From NCBI GenBank assembly GCA_026706735.1, contig JAPOYD010000140.1:1-37320 (forward strand): 37,320 nt of DNA, read 5' to 3'. Origin of the DNA: Nitrospinota bacterium (GTDB lineage: Bacteria; UBA8248). Under the pieces are notes generated by a model that worked only from the letters and a program-made list of their open reading frames with translations, was not told the origin of the DNA and did no database searches. Below, one piece after another: positions 22,800 to 31,978 of the stretch; position 1 is the first letter of the stretch; each line of letters starts with the position of its first letter. The position numbers and the translations under genes are program-made.

Positions 22800-23999
22800 A
22801 TGAACGAAACCAAAAAAATGCCGCTCGAGGGCGTGCGGGTCATCGACATCGGCACCCTGTTCGCCGGTCCCTGGATAGCCACCTACATGGCGGATTTCGG
22901 CGCCGAGGTGATCAAGATCGAACACCCGCGCGGCGATTCCCTGAGAAACTTCGCCTCCCAGAAAGACGGCGTTTCGCTGTGGTGGAAGCTCGCGAGCCGG
23001 AACAAGAAGTCCATCACCTGCAACATCTCCTCGCCCGAGGGCCAGGAGATCCTCCGCAAGCTCTGCGAGAACGCCGACGTCCTGGTGGAGAACTTCCGCC
23101 CCGGCACGATGGAGCGATGGGGCCTCTCCTGGGAGAGCCTCCACGCCCTGAACCCCAAGCTCATCCTCGCGCGCACGAGCGGCTTCGGGCAAAAGGGCCC
23201 ATACGCGCAAAGGCCCGGCTTCGGCACGGTGGCCGAGGCGATGAGCGGCTTCGCGCACATCACGGGCTTTCCTGACGGGCCGCCCACGCTGCCGCCCTTC
23301 GCCCTGGCAGACGGCATCAGCGCGCTGTGCGGCACCTACGCCGTCATGATGGCACTCTACCACCGCGACGTCCACGACGCGCCGGGCCAGGAGATCGACA
23401 TCGCCATCTACGAACCCATCACCATGGTGCTGGGCCCCCAGCCGCTCGAATACGACCAGCTCGGCTACGTCCAGATGCGCACCGGAAACGCGATTCCCTT
23501 CGCAGCACCCAGGAACGCCTACCGCTGCCAGGACGGGCGCTACGTCGTGATTTCCGCGAGTGCGGAGAACATCTTCAAGCGCGTCATGCGCGCCGTGGGG
23601 CGTGAAGACCTGGGTGACGACCCCAGGATGGTCACCCAGGCGGGCCGGGTTGAGCACATGGCCGAGCTCGACGACGCCATCCAGCGCTGGATAGGGGAGC
23701 ACACGCTCGAGGAGACGACGGCCCATTTCGAGGAGCACGAATGCGCCCTGGGGCCCATCTACGATGTGGCCCAATTCATGGCGGACCCCCACGTGCAGGA
23801 GCGCGAGACCATCACCACCGTGGAGGATGACGAACTCGGCCCCATCAGGATGCAGAACGTGATCCCGAGGCTGGGCGGCTCGCCGGGCGCCATCCGCTGG
23901 GCGGGGCCTCCGATGGGCAAGCATACCGACGAGGTGCTGGAAGGAATCGGCTACGACGCCTCGGCCATTTCCGCGCTCAGGGACAAGGGCGTCATCTAG
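22800..23999 (+). CDS. Type III (CaiB/BaiF) CoA-transferase
   Basis: A 399-residue family III CoA-transferase. The N-terminal PLEGVRVIDIGTLFAGPWIATYMADFGAEVIKIE is diagnostic, and the catalytic Asp that forms the acyl anhydride is D171 in FALADGISA, matching D169 of formyl-CoA transferase. VENFRPGTMERWGL is the usual CoA-site segment. It swaps CoA between an acyl-CoA and a free acid; the substrate is not inferable. It is followed 8 bp later by a histone-deacetylase-like gene. A second paralogue is at 29869-31071. Confidence 0.93.
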   Translation: MNETKKMPLEGVRVIDIGTLFAGPWIATYMADFGAEVIKIEHPRGDSLRNFASQKDGVSLWWKLASRNKKSITCNISSPEGQEILRKLCENADVLVENFRPGTMERWGLSWESLHALNPKLILARTSGFGQKGPYAQRPGFGTVAEAMSGFAHITGFPDGPPTLPPFALADGISALCGTYAVMMALYHRDVHDAPGQEIDIAIYEPITMVLGPQPLEYDQLGYVQMRTGNAIPFAAPRNAYRCQDGRYVVISASAENIFKRVMRAVGREDLGDDPRMVTQAGRVEHMAELDDAIQRWIGEHTLEETTAHFEEHECALGPIYDVAQFMADPHVQERETITTVEDDELGPIRMQNVIPRLGGSPGAIRWAGPPMGKHTDEVLEGIGYDASAISALRDKGVI

Positions 24000-24007
24000 C
24001 CTCCGCG

Positions 24008-24910
24008 ATGAGAGCGCCGCCTGAGCACTGCGTTTTCATCTTTCACGAAGGCTACTACGCCTATATCGGCCAGCACGTCCTGCAAGCCGAGAAATACCAG
24101 AAAACCCACGCCAGGCTGAGGGAGGCCGGGCTGCTCGAGGGCGCCTTTCTCGCGCCGCGCGCCGCTGAACAAGAGCAGTTGGCCCTCGTCCATACGCAGG
24201 AATACCTGGCGGACCTGCGATCGGGCGTTCACACCGCGCGGACCGTGCCGAGCGAGCTTCCCATCAGCAGCGAGATCATCAATGCGAGCTTTCTCGCGAC
24301 CGGCGGCACCATCCTCGCCGCGCGCGAGGCGCTTTTAAGAGGCCGCGCGATTAACCTCACCGGGGGCTTCCACCACGCCTTCGCCGATCAGGCCGAGGGA
24401 TTTTGCTACGTGAACGACCTGGCGGTCGCCGTGCGCGTCCTCATGAAAGAGGGCGCCATCGAAAGAGCAGCCGTTATCGATTGCGACCTGCACCAGGGTA
24501 ACGGCACCGCCGCTATCTTCAGGCGCGAGGAGGCGGTTTTCACCTTCTCGATCCACCAGGAGAACATCTACCCGCAAAAGAAGAGAAGCGACATCGACGT
24601 CGGCCTTTACGACCTCGCCACCGAGGACGAATACCTCCCCCATCTCGAAAAACACGTCCCGAAGATGCTCGATGAGCACAAGCCCGACCTGGTGATGTAC
24701 CAGGCGGGGGCCGACCCTTATTCGGGGGATCAGCTCGGAACACTCAAGCTCTCCAAGGAAGGTCTGAAGCGGCGCGACGCCTACATCCTCACAGAGTGCC
24801 GCGCGCGCGGGATTCCCGTCGCGGGCACCCTGGGCGGCGGATACGCCCTCAATCCTGCGGACACCGTGGACATCCACTTTCAAACGGCGATGTGCTTTTG
24901 GGAAATTTGA
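24008..24910 (+). CDS. Histone-deacetylase-superfamily hydrolase
   Basis: A 300-residue arginase/deacetylase-fold enzyme. Active-site residues are all visible: the His pair H122-H123 in GGFHHAFADQ, zinc ligands D160 and H162 in DCDLHQGNG, D236 in GADPYSGD, and the glycine-rich GGGYA loop. The short length and sequence style fit the bacterial class IV-like or AcuC-related group. Likely deacetylates a small amide or protein lysine. Its position 8 bp after a CoA-transferase suggests a link to acyl metabolism. Confidence 0.92.
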   Translation: MRAPPEHCVFIFHEGYYAYIGQHVLQAEKYQKTHARLREAGLLEGAFLAPRAAEQEQLALVHTQEYLADLRSGVHTARTVPSELPISSEIINASFLATGGTILAAREALLRGRAINLTGGFHHAFADQAEGFCYVNDLAVAVRVLMKEGAIERAAVIDCDLHQGNGTAAIFRREEAVFTFSIHQENIYPQKKRSDIDVGLYDLATEDEYLPHLEKHVPKMLDEHKPDLVMYQAGADPYSGDQLGTLKLSKEGLKRRDAYILTECRARGIPVAGTLGGGYALNPADTVDIHFQTAMCFWEI

Positions 24911-24989
24911 GTCATCGTTTCGCCCGGAGCGCGGGCGGGATGTATACTCCCCTCAAATTCCGTGATTCTACGCAACAATAAGGAAGCGA

Positions 24990-26297
24990 ATGTCCAGGTT
25001 CCCAGGAAGCGGCCCCCCCAATAAGCCCAGGTTCTACTACGGCTGGCTCATCGTCTGGCTTTCCTTCGCCACGCTGGGCTTCCACGTCGTCACCCGGTTT
25101 TCCTTCGGCATCTTCCAGGTTCCCCTGCTCGAGGAGTTCGGCTGGGGCCGGGGTCCTCTGAGCGGGGCGTTCTCTCTTTCCATGGCCACGTACGCCATCG
25201 GCGCGCCTTTTGCCGGCTCGCTTCTCGAGAAAAAAGGTCCGCGCGCCATCATGCCCTGGGGGTCGGTGATTCTGGGCCTAACGTTCATCGCGTGCTTCTT
25301 CGTGTCCTCGCTCTGGCACCTCTACATTCTGTTCGGGCTTCTCGCCGGCTACGGCCTCTCGTTGAGCGGTTTCTCCACGCACAGCGCCATCATGCCGCGC
25401 TGGTTCGTCAGAAAACGGGGCCGCGCCACTGGAATCGCGCTCTCGGGCATCGGAATCGGCATCCTTGTCCTGGCACCTCTTATCGAACGGCTCATCGCCT
25501 CGGTGGGCTGGCGCTACACGTACGTGATCTTCGGTCTGGTCTTGTTGTTCGTCATCGCGCCCTCGGGCTTTCTGCTCCTGCGCGACGTGCCCGAGGACGT
25601 CGGCCAGGGGCCGGACGGGGGCCCGCCGCGCACGCCCGAGGAGATGGCGAGAGCGGGCATAGGCCACGGCGGCGAAGGCAAGGGAGTGCGGGAAGTCTAC
25701 TCGGCCGTGAGGCACGACATCCGTTTCTGGTGCCTCATCCTGATGGCCTTCGCCATCGGGCTCAACAACAACACCATCATGAGCCATTTGCAGCTCTATC
25801 TCGTAGACGTGGGATACGGCACCGCCCTTGCGGCGATCATCCTGGGCTCCGTCGGCTTCATCCGGACATTCGGGAGCATCGGCGGCGGTTGGGTGGGCGA
25901 TCTCATCGGGCGAGGGCGCGGGGTGGCGCTCGCCGCCGTGGTGGTCGCGACAGGGCTCACGCTCCTGCTCCTCATCCCCTGGTTCGGCGGGGGCATCCTG
26001 CCGGGCTACGCCTTCGTGGTGGTGTACGGGATCGGCATCGGCGCCATGAGCGCGTGCTATTCCGCCCTGGCCGGGGATTGCTTCGGGGGCCGCACATACG
26101 GCGTCATCATCGGCTTCATGGAAATCTGCTACGGGCTGGGAGGCGTCGTCGGCGCTCCATTCGCGGGCTTCATGTTCGATTATACGAACAGCTACGTCAT
26201 TCCCTTCCTGACGATCATCTTCTCCATGTTCATCTCGATAGCCCTGGCGCTCTGGCTGCACGCATACATGCAAAGACACGGCCTGGAGCCGAGGTAG
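24990..26297 (+). CDS. MFS transporter (monocarboxylate/oxalate-formate-like)
   Basis: A 435-residue protein with about 12 transmembrane helices in two halves, split by a cytoplasmic loop (about 205-245). N-terminal FYYGWLIVWLSFATLGFHVVTRFSFGIFQVPLLEEFGW and PRWFVRKRGRATGIALSGIGIG are typical of bacterial MFS members annotated as OFA/MCP-like carboxylate carriers. GAPFAGSLLEKKGPRAIM matches the loop 2-3 motif. A TATACT box lies about 40 bp upstream. AAGGA sits just before the ATG. Substrate unknown, perhaps a carboxylate given nearby CoA-transferases. Confidence 0.9.
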   Translation: MSRFPGSGPPNKPRFYYGWLIVWLSFATLGFHVVTRFSFGIFQVPLLEEFGWGRGPLSGAFSLSMATYAIGAPFAGSLLEKKGPRAIMPWGSVILGLTFIACFFVSSLWHLYILFGLLAGYGLSLSGFSTHSAIMPRWFVRKRGRATGIALSGIGIGILVLAPLIERLIASVGWRYTYVIFGLVLLFVIAPSGFLLLRDVPEDVGQGPDGGPPRTPEEMARAGIGHGGEGKGVREVYSAVRHDIRFWCLILMAFAIGLNNNTIMSHLQLYLVDVGYGTALAAIILGSVGFIRTFGSIGGGWVGDLIGRGRGVALAAVVVATGLTLLLLIPWFGGGILPGYAFVVVYGIGIGAMSACYSALAGDCFGGRTYGVIIGFMEICYGLGGVVGAPFAGFMFDYTNSYVIPFLTIIFSMFISIALALWLHAYMQRHGLEPR

Positions 26298-26334
26298 GGG
26301 AAACAGATAAAACATTAAAGCATACGGTGATCCT

Positions 26335-27405
26335 TCACTCCTCCATATCTTCAGGATATTTAAGCGGTGTTACTGCCGACCATCCCCTATCAGGTCCGTT
26401 ACAATGAGTCCGTATCGTACCTGCTGTTTGAATCGCTTTTGCACCGCGATGAATAAGCGCTCGAACAACAGCTTTCCTTGGATGTTCTTTGTCGTTTTGG
26501 TTTGCTGAAATTATCGCTGTATATGATGGGGAGCTAGACTCTCGGGGCAGCTTCGGTCCTATCCATTTATCAAGCAAATCTGAGGATAGGTTTCTTCTCG
26601 ATCCATGGTGAGGGACATCAAATCGGTCGATGCCAGGAAGCTGTATCCCCAACAAACCTGCATAATAGTAAGCTTCATCTAGCGATCCTATCCCCGCGTC
26701 TCCCGTCAGAAGGATTTTCTCGCCGCATAATTCGGCGAACTGTACAACGCTTGTTTCGTTCTCGCGGCTTGTCCCTTCGGTTTCTCCTTTTAAGCTTTCT
26801 TCTCCCCATGCCGCTACGATGCTTTTTATGAAGATTGTCACTCGCTCAAATAGTTTTCCTGACCTTGCCGCTTCTCGTTGCGGCTCGGGAGTCTTATCTG
26901 ATTCGACGATGAGATCAATATATCTATTGAAGCTTGGTGCCAAAACAGTGAATTCTCCAATTTGATTTCCTTGAAATGCATCTTCTATTTTGATCCCTCG
27001 TTCTTCGGCTATTTCTTCCAATTCAGCCATGTGCGGAAAATCTTGTTTTAGACGACGAACTAGCCCACTTTCTGTGTAGTCATAGTTGAAGCGAGGCAAT
27101 AGCGTTTGAATATGTTTCCATGGCCGATTCATCCATAGAGCCCCTATTTCAAATTCCTCTAGGACTTTTTTCAGGCCTGCTGAATGGTCGCCATCTGGGT
27201 GTGTGAGAACAACATGGTCGATGGTGCTAGGGGCATCATAATACGTACAAATATGTTCAACGAGCTTATCGCCATCGTTTGTGTACCCACCATCAATCAC
27301 ATGAATGTAGTCGACATCGTTATCTTCACGATAACGCAGTGCAATTGCATCACCGCTGCTTCTCTCACCAGCTTCCAGAAAATCAATCTCGAAAAATTTC
27401 GTCAT
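26335..27405 (-). CDS. MBL-fold metallohydrolase, ComEC/Rec2-like
   Basis: A 356-residue metallo-beta-lactamase-fold hydrolase. Metal-site motifs are HPDGDH (H69, D71, D73, H74), LLTGDAG (Asp near 235) and DVPHHGS (His near 266), the pattern of the ComEC C-terminal domain rather than of classical beta-lactamases. A central insertion (about 85-215) includes mostly helical, charged sequence. Members of this branch are typically phosphodiesterases or nucleases. No signal peptide. It follows the membrane-protein gene by 19 bp, so the two form a cassette. Codon use differs sharply from neighbouring genes, indicating transfer. Confidence 0.88.
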   Translation of the reverse strand: MTKFFEIDFLEAGERSSGDAIALRYREDNDVDYIHVIDGGYTNDGDKLVEHICTYYDAPSTIDHVVLTHPDGDHSAGLKKVLEEFEIGALWMNRPWKHIQTLLPRFNYDYTESGLVRRLKQDFPHMAELEEIAEERGIKIEDAFQGNQIGEFTVLAPSFNRYIDLIVESDKTPEPQREAARSGKLFERVTIFIKSIVAAWGEESLKGETEGTSRENETSVVQFAELCGEKILLTGDAGIGSLDEAYYYAGLLGIQLPGIDRFDVPHHGSRRNLSSDLLDKWIGPKLPRESSSPSYTAIISANQNDKEHPRKAVVRALIHRGAKAIQTAGTIRTHCNGPDRGWSAVTPLKYPEDMEE

Positions 27406-27424
27406 CGTCCTTCTGCTCCTATTG

Positions 27425-28075
27425 CTATTCGCTTGACGCTTTGTAAGCTAAAACCGATCCAACAAATCGAACGCCGTGATTACGTGCTGCCCGGCGGGCC
27501 AAGAAGTATTGCGCCACTAAACCAAATAAGTAAATACTTGCAATCTGAATATCTTCTATTTGCCATAAACCCAAAGAACCGAGACCGACTATTAGTAGAA
27601 ATGAAATGCCTGTGTAATCTCGCGTAAACAAATATTCGCGATGCGCCTGCTCAATTCCAGGTTCATTCTGGAGTCCCCGATACCACTTAAACCATAACGC
27701 GTTTTGCTTTTCGGGATCAGTAGGCAGAGGATCTTGATAGTTCAGCAGAGCGTCCATGTCGATGCGCAAATCCATGCTCGCGCATTCAGTGAAAGCGCGA
27801 CTCCCTGGAAGTGGGTGTCGCCACTTCCAGAACACTAATCGCGCTTTGTTGACGTGATCAATCTGCGCGTTTATGACGCCTGTCAAAACAGAAACTAACA
27901 AGCCGGGAACTAATTTTTGAATACTCGTAAGCGTTTCGATCCAAGGTTCAATTCCAAACCCCTTATTGTTTAGCACTGCCATGTAAGCTGCTATGTTCGC
28001 CAAAACAACAAGAGCTAATCGATATCTATTCTTGTCTTTAAGAGACTTTCCCATATTTCTATCGTACCGCCTCAT
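27425..28075 (-). CDS. Four-helix membrane protein paired with the MBL hydrolase
   Basis: A 216-residue protein with hydrophobic helices at about 17-34 and 52-70, a charged roughly 80-residue soluble segment (HVNKARLVFWKWRHPLPGSRAF...), and helices at about 154-171 and 177-192, ending in a basic tail. The layout of paired helices around a cytosolic segment recalls membrane effectors of bacterial defence systems, but I do not recognise a named family. Start could be the ATG at 28075 or the one at 28054. First gene of the AT-rich pair. Confidence 0.65.
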   Translation of the reverse strand: MRRYDRNMGKSLKDKNRYRLALVVLANIAAYMAVLNNKGFGIEPWIETLTSIQKLVPGLLVSVLTGVINAQIDHVNKARLVFWKWRHPLPGSRAFTECASMDLRIDMDALLNYQDPLPTDPEKQNALWFKWYRGLQNEPGIEQAHREYLFTRDYTGISFLLIVGLGSLGLWQIEDIQIASIYLFGLVAQYFLARRAARNHGVRFVGSVLAYKASSE

Positions 28076-28200
28076 TGTAAATGTAATATGCGGCTAATCT
28101 CGTAATCTCGCGCCCTAAGGTGAAAGCGCTGCGCAAGTGAAACAGCCGTGATTTCACCGCTCAATTTCCCGACTCTGCAATGGGATTCGAAAATAGGACG

Positions 28201-29070
28201 CTATTTCAGGTTTTCGAGATACCGCTTCACCTTGTAGCGTTCGGTGAGTTCCAGAAACTTCTGGCGCATCGCCTCTTGCCTGTTGCGCTCGCTCATTTCC
28301 TTGGTGATTTTCCCTTCCACGTCCGAGAAGTCGAGCTGCCTGGCCCCCTCCTTTTTGGAGGTTTTCACGACGTGCCAGCCGTAGATGCTGCGCACGATGC
28401 CGCTGTGCGCGCCCGGCTCGAGCGAGAACGCCGTCTGCTCGATGATCTCCGGCAGACCCGTCCTCTGGCTGTAGCCCCGCTCCATCTCGCCCAGACTCCC
28501 GCCGAGCGCGCGCTCCGGCGCCAGGGAGTACTTTTTCGCCAGTTCGGCGAAGTCACCACCTTTCTTTACTTTTTCCAGCAAATCCACAGCCTCTTTTTCA
28601 GAAGCCACCATGATGTGGGCCGCGGTCACCTTGCCCCCCTTGGTGTATTTCGCCTTGTTGCGCTCATACTCCGCGAGAATCTCGGCCGCCTTGGGCCGTG
28701 CGCCCTCCTCGATTCTGCGAAGCGCCTCGCCGATGAGAATCTCGCGTCGCGCGCGCTCGATCTGCATCTTCACCCGCTCGGTGCCCAGAAAATTACTCTC
28801 ATCCGCATGGCGGAGCATGAGCATACGCTGAATCAAGGCTTCCAGGAACGCCGGCTTGTTCGCTTGCGCCTGCGCCTGTATGTTGGCGGGCAACTGGTGG
28901 ATGAAGGCGTTAAATGCCCCGAGCGTTATCGGAATATCTCCAACGTGCGCGATGACCGTCTCATCGGTCGCCTTCAGGCCCATCCTGGTCGCGGCGGATG
29001 CGTTGGAGGTGAAACCTAAAAAGAGCGCAAGGGCAAGTGCTGCAATTGCGGCGATGGGTGGGCGCGTCAT
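28201..29070 (-). CDS. Periplasmic parvulin-type peptidyl-prolyl isomerase
   Basis: A 289-residue protein with a signal peptide (cleavage near SNASA, residue 26), a SurA_N/PrsA-like helical N-domain, and a PpiC rotamase domain at about 145-245 (AAHIMVASEKEAVDLLEKVKKGGDFAELAKKYS ... GGSLGEMERG ... GWHVVK). It assists folding of exported proteins in the periplasm, possibly including the outer-membrane autotransporter in this window. AGGAG eight bases before the ATG supports the start. Confidence 0.92.
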   Translation of the reverse strand: MTRPPIAAIAALALALFLGFTSNASAATRMGLKATDETVIAHVGDIPITLGAFNAFIHQLPANIQAQAQANKPAFLEALIQRMLMLRHADESNFLGTERVKMQIERARREILIGEALRRIEEGARPKAAEILAEYERNKAKYTKGGKVTAAHIMVASEKEAVDLLEKVKKGGDFAELAKKYSLAPERALGGSLGEMERGYSQRTGLPEIIEQTAFSLEPGAHSGIVRSIYGWHVVKTSKKEGARQLDFSDVEGKITKEMSERNRQEAMRQKFLELTERYKVKRYLENLK

Positions 29071-29150
29071 GACGTGATCTCCTGAAGGCGTGGCGAGTAA
29101 TTGAGGAAACGGCGATCATACAATAAATCGCGCAAGGTTGCCTTCCGCCC

Positions 29151-29864
29151 TCAATCGTCCGCCTTCTCCATGCGCTTCGGCCCGATGAGGAGGACGCACT
29201 CGCCTTTGATTCTCTTGTCCTTGAGCGCAATGGCCAGTTCTTGCGCCTTATCCCTCAAAATTTCCTCGTGGAGTTTCGTGATCTCGCGCGCAAGGGCGAG
29301 GGGCCGCTCGGGCGCCAGGTCGGCGATTTCGCTAACGAGCCTTGGCGTTCTATGGGGCGATTCGAACACGACGACCGTTCGCTCCTCATCGAGCAGCGCC
29401 TCGATCTTTTGAAGCCTCCTCCGGCCTTTCGGTGGAAGAAATCCCTCGAAGACGAAGCTGTCCGTGGGGAGGCCCGAGGCGGTGAGCGCGGCCAGAACCG
29501 AAGAAGGCCCGGGCACGGGGACGACGGCGACGCCTGCTTCTATCGCGGCGCGCACCACCCGGTAGGCGGGATCGGAAACGCCCGGCGTGCCCGCGTCCGA
29601 CACCACAGCTATGCGCTCGCCGCTCAGCGCGCGTTCCGCCAGTTCGCCTGCGCGCCTCGCCTCGTTGTGTTCGTGATAGCTTATGAGCGATTTCTTGATT
29701 CCGAAGCGCGAGAGCAGCCTGCCGGTGTGGCGCGTGTCCTCGCACGCGATGAGGTCGCACTCGCGCAAGACTCTCAAGCCGCGCTCCGTGATGTCTTCGA
29801 GATTTCCAATCGGCGTGGCGACGAGGTAGACGCCGGGGGAGAGGGGCGGCGGCGGTTTGGCCAT
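29151..29864 (-). CDS. rsmI: 16S rRNA (cytidine-1402 2'-O)-methyltransferase
   Basis: A 237-residue tetrapyrrole-methylase-fold enzyme with GVYLVATPIGNLEDITERGLRVL, CEDTRHTGRLLSRFGI, SDAGTPGVSDPAYRVV, PVPGPSSVLAALTASGLPTD, FEGFLPPKGRRR and FESPHRTP, all diagnostic of RsmI. It methylates the ribose of C1402 in the decoding centre using SAM. It starts 4 bp after the CoA-transferase stop, so it appears to be in that operon. Confidence 0.96.
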   Translation of the reverse strand: MAKPPPPLSPGVYLVATPIGNLEDITERGLRVLRECDLIACEDTRHTGRLLSRFGIKKSLISYHEHNEARRAGELAERALSGERIAVVSDAGTPGVSDPAYRVVRAAIEAGVAVVPVPGPSSVLAALTASGLPTDSFVFEGFLPPKGRRRLQKIEALLDEERTVVVFESPHRTPRLVSEIADLAPERPLALAREITKLHEEILRDKAQELAIALKDKRIKGECVLLIGPKRMEKADD

Positions 29865-29868
29865 GAGT

Positions 29869-31071
29869 TCAGGCCACGACGCCCGCTTCTCGCAGGTTTG
29901 CTATTTCATCCTCACTCGTCCCGAACTCGCGCAGCACCTCGTCGGTGTGCTCGCCCAGCAGGGGCGCGGGCGTCCTCACGCCGACGCGCGTCTCGGACAG
30001 CTTGGGCGGGAAACCCAGAACCCGGATCTGGCCCGCAGCGGGGTGTTCTATCTCGACGCTCATCTCCCTGGCCTGAATCTGGGGATGCGCAAAAGTCTCC
30101 GCCATGTTGAGAATCGGCCCGCAGGGGATTCCGCCGGAATCTAACAGCGCCACCCATTCGTCTCGCGTCTTTTCGATGAACACCTCTTCGAGCTCCCCCG
30201 CGAGTGCGAGATAATTTTCGCGCCTCAGGCCGTCGGTGGCGTATTCCTCGCGCTCCAGCAGGTCTTCCCGCCCGATCACCCCGCAGAAAAGCTCCCAGTT
30301 CCTCTGGTTGGCGGCGCCCAACGCCAGATAGCCGTCTTTGCACTGAAAGGCCTGGTAAGGTGCCGTCATCTCGTGTGCGGAGCCGAGGGGCTGGGGTGGC
30401 TCGCCGGAGGGGAAGAACTGCGACGCCTGCCAGAAGGTGTAGCCGAGGCCTGCGTCGGTCAGCGCCATGTCGATGCGCTGGCCTTCACCGGTTCGCTGCT
30501 TGTGGATGTAGGCGGAGAGAATCGAGAGCGCCGTGTACATGCCGGCGTTCAGATCGCATATCGGAACGGGAATCTTCGCGGGCGCGCCGCCGGGCTCGCC
30601 CGTGAAGCTCATGAGGCTCGAGAGGCCCTGCGAGACGAGGTCGAAACCACCCTTGCCCGCGAAAGGGCCAGAGTCGCCATAACCGGAAATGGAGGCGTAA
30701 ATGAGGCCTGGATTGAGTTCTTTTAAGTCCTCATAGCCCAGGCCGAGTCTCGTCATGATGCCGGGCCGTATGTTCTCCACGAACACGTCGACCCCTTTCG
30801 CGAGCTCTTTCATGAGTGCGACGCCCTCGGGCGATTTCATGTTCACCGCCACGCTGCGCTTGTTGCGGTTCAGGTTCATGAAGCCGTGGGCTTCGCCGCC
30901 TTCGAAGTAGCGGCCCAGATGGCGCGCGCTGTCGCCGCCGTCGGGGTTTTCGATCTTGATGACGTCCGCACCCATATCCGCCAGCAGGCACCCGCAGAAA
31001 GGGCCGGCCATCACCTGGCAGACCTCCAGCACGCGAACGCCCTCGAGGGGCCCGCCCGTCTTTCGGTTCAT
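29869..31071 (-). CDS. Type III (CaiB/BaiF) CoA-transferase, second copy
   Basis: A 400-residue paralogue of the enzyme at 22800 with GPLEGVRVLEVCQVMAGPFCGCLLADMGADVIKIE, VENIRPGIMTRLGLGYEDL, and catalytic D173 in PICDLNAGMY. It starts 5 bp after the enoyl-CoA hydratase stop. The pair probably acts on one substrate: activation by CoA transfer, then hydration or isomerisation. The identity of the acid cannot be read from sequence. Confidence 0.93.
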   Translation of the reverse strand: MNRKTGGPLEGVRVLEVCQVMAGPFCGCLLADMGADVIKIENPDGGDSARHLGRYFEGGEAHGFMNLNRNKRSVAVNMKSPEGVALMKELAKGVDVFVENIRPGIMTRLGLGYEDLKELNPGLIYASISGYGDSGPFAGKGGFDLVSQGLSSLMSFTGEPGGAPAKIPVPICDLNAGMYTALSILSAYIHKQRTGEGQRIDMALTDAGLGYTFWQASQFFPSGEPPQPLGSAHEMTAPYQAFQCKDGYLALGAANQRNWELFCGVIGREDLLEREEYATDGLRRENYLALAGELEEVFIEKTRDEWVALLDSGGIPCGPILNMAETFAHPQIQAREMSVEIEHPAAGQIRVLGFPPKLSETRVGVRTPAPLLGEHTDEVLREFGTSEDEIANLREAGVVA

Positions 31072-31076
31072 CTGTT

Positions 31077-31886
31077 CTATTTTCCCCGGAATTCAGGCGT
31101 GCGCTTGCCCAGAAACGCTTCCACGCCCTCTCTGAAGTCTTCGGTGTCGAAACAGGCGAATTCGCGCGCCCTCTCCTCTTCGGTGAGTGAGGAGAGGCTC
31201 GGGTCCAGAAGCACCTTCTTCACGAACCCCTTGTGCCACTTGTGAACGAGGGGCGCCAGGGAAACGATGCGCTCCGCCATCTCATACGCCGCAGCTTCTA
31301 CCTCCTCGTCCGGCACGACGCGCGCCAGAAAGCCCGCGTCGAGCATCTCCTGCGCCGTGAAGAGTTTGGCCGTCAGCAGCATGTCCAGCGTGCGCGCGGG
31401 GCCGATGGAATACACGAAGCGCCTGAGTTCGGAATAACCCGCCACGAGGCCGAGCCTGGCCACCGGTATGCCGAAGCGGGAACTCTCGCCCGCGACCCGC
31501 AGGTCCGTAGCGGCGGCGAGTTCCACGCCCCCGCCCACGCAGGCGCCGCGAATGAGGCAGATGACGGGCTTGGAGAAAGCATCCACGGCGTCGAGGCCGC
31601 GAAGGAATCCTGTTTCCGAGAAATGCTTCGCCTGCTCTGAACTGTATCGCTCCTGCTTGAAGCGAGAGATGTCCGCCCCGGCCGAGAAGGCGCGTTCGCC
31701 GGCGCCCCTGAAGACGACGGCGCGCACCGAATCGTCCGCGTCGAGTTCGGGCATGAGGCTGCCGATTTCCGCCCACATCTCATACTCGATGGCGTTCAGC
31801 CGCTCGGGCGCATTGAAGGTGATCGTCGCCACCGCATCCTTGCGGGAGAGCAGTATTTTTCCGTCCGCGCGTTGTTCTTCGCTCAC
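31077..31886 (-). CDS. Enoyl-CoA hydratase/isomerase family protein
   Basis: A 269-residue crotonase-fold protein. Oxyanion-hole segments are AFSAGADISRF and ACVGGGVELAAATDLRVA; RFGIPVARLGLVAGYSELRRFVYSIG follows as in the family. The usual catalytic Glu near the LG-- segment is not clearly present, so hydratase, isomerase or another crotonase activity is open. The GTG start has GAGG eight bases upstream. It leads the operon with the CoA-transferase and rsmI. Confidence 0.9.
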   Translation of the reverse strand: MSEEQRADGKILLSRKDAVATITFNAPERLNAIEYEMWAEIGSLMPELDADDSVRAVVFRGAGERAFSAGADISRFKQERYSSEQAKHFSETGFLRGLDAVDAFSKPVICLIRGACVGGGVELAAATDLRVAGESSRFGIPVARLGLVAGYSELRRFVYSIGPARTLDMLLTAKLFTAQEMLDAGFLARVVPDEEVEAAAYEMAERIVSLAPLVHKWHKGFVKKVLLDPSLSSLTEEERAREFACFDTEDFREGVEAFLGKRTPEFRGK

Positions 31887-31978
31887 TTCAATCGCCTCGA
31901 ATCAATTTCCATAGGTTCGAACCGCTTCATGGCGCTAGCCGGAAGATCGCGCCGTCGTTCGATAAACGGGTGACATGC

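Larger units (their letters stand above)
26298..28200. other. AT-richer accessory insert
   Basis: By eye the sequence drops from about two-thirds GC on both sides to roughly 45 percent across this stretch, with frequent A/T-ending codons. It contains only the MBL-fold and membrane-protein genes and lies between a core-like MFS gene and a periplasmic parvulin. No integrase, direct repeats or tRNA were found at its edges. The sequence 28076-28200 upstream of the pair holds no gene, only a GGTGAAA/TTTCACC inverted repeat (28119-28158). Confidence 0.6.

Noticed and set aside
28119..28158. GGTGAAA/TTTCACC inverted repeat as a defined operator or terminator
   Set aside because: The arms are only 7 bp with 26 nt between them, and no associated promoter could be placed with confidence.
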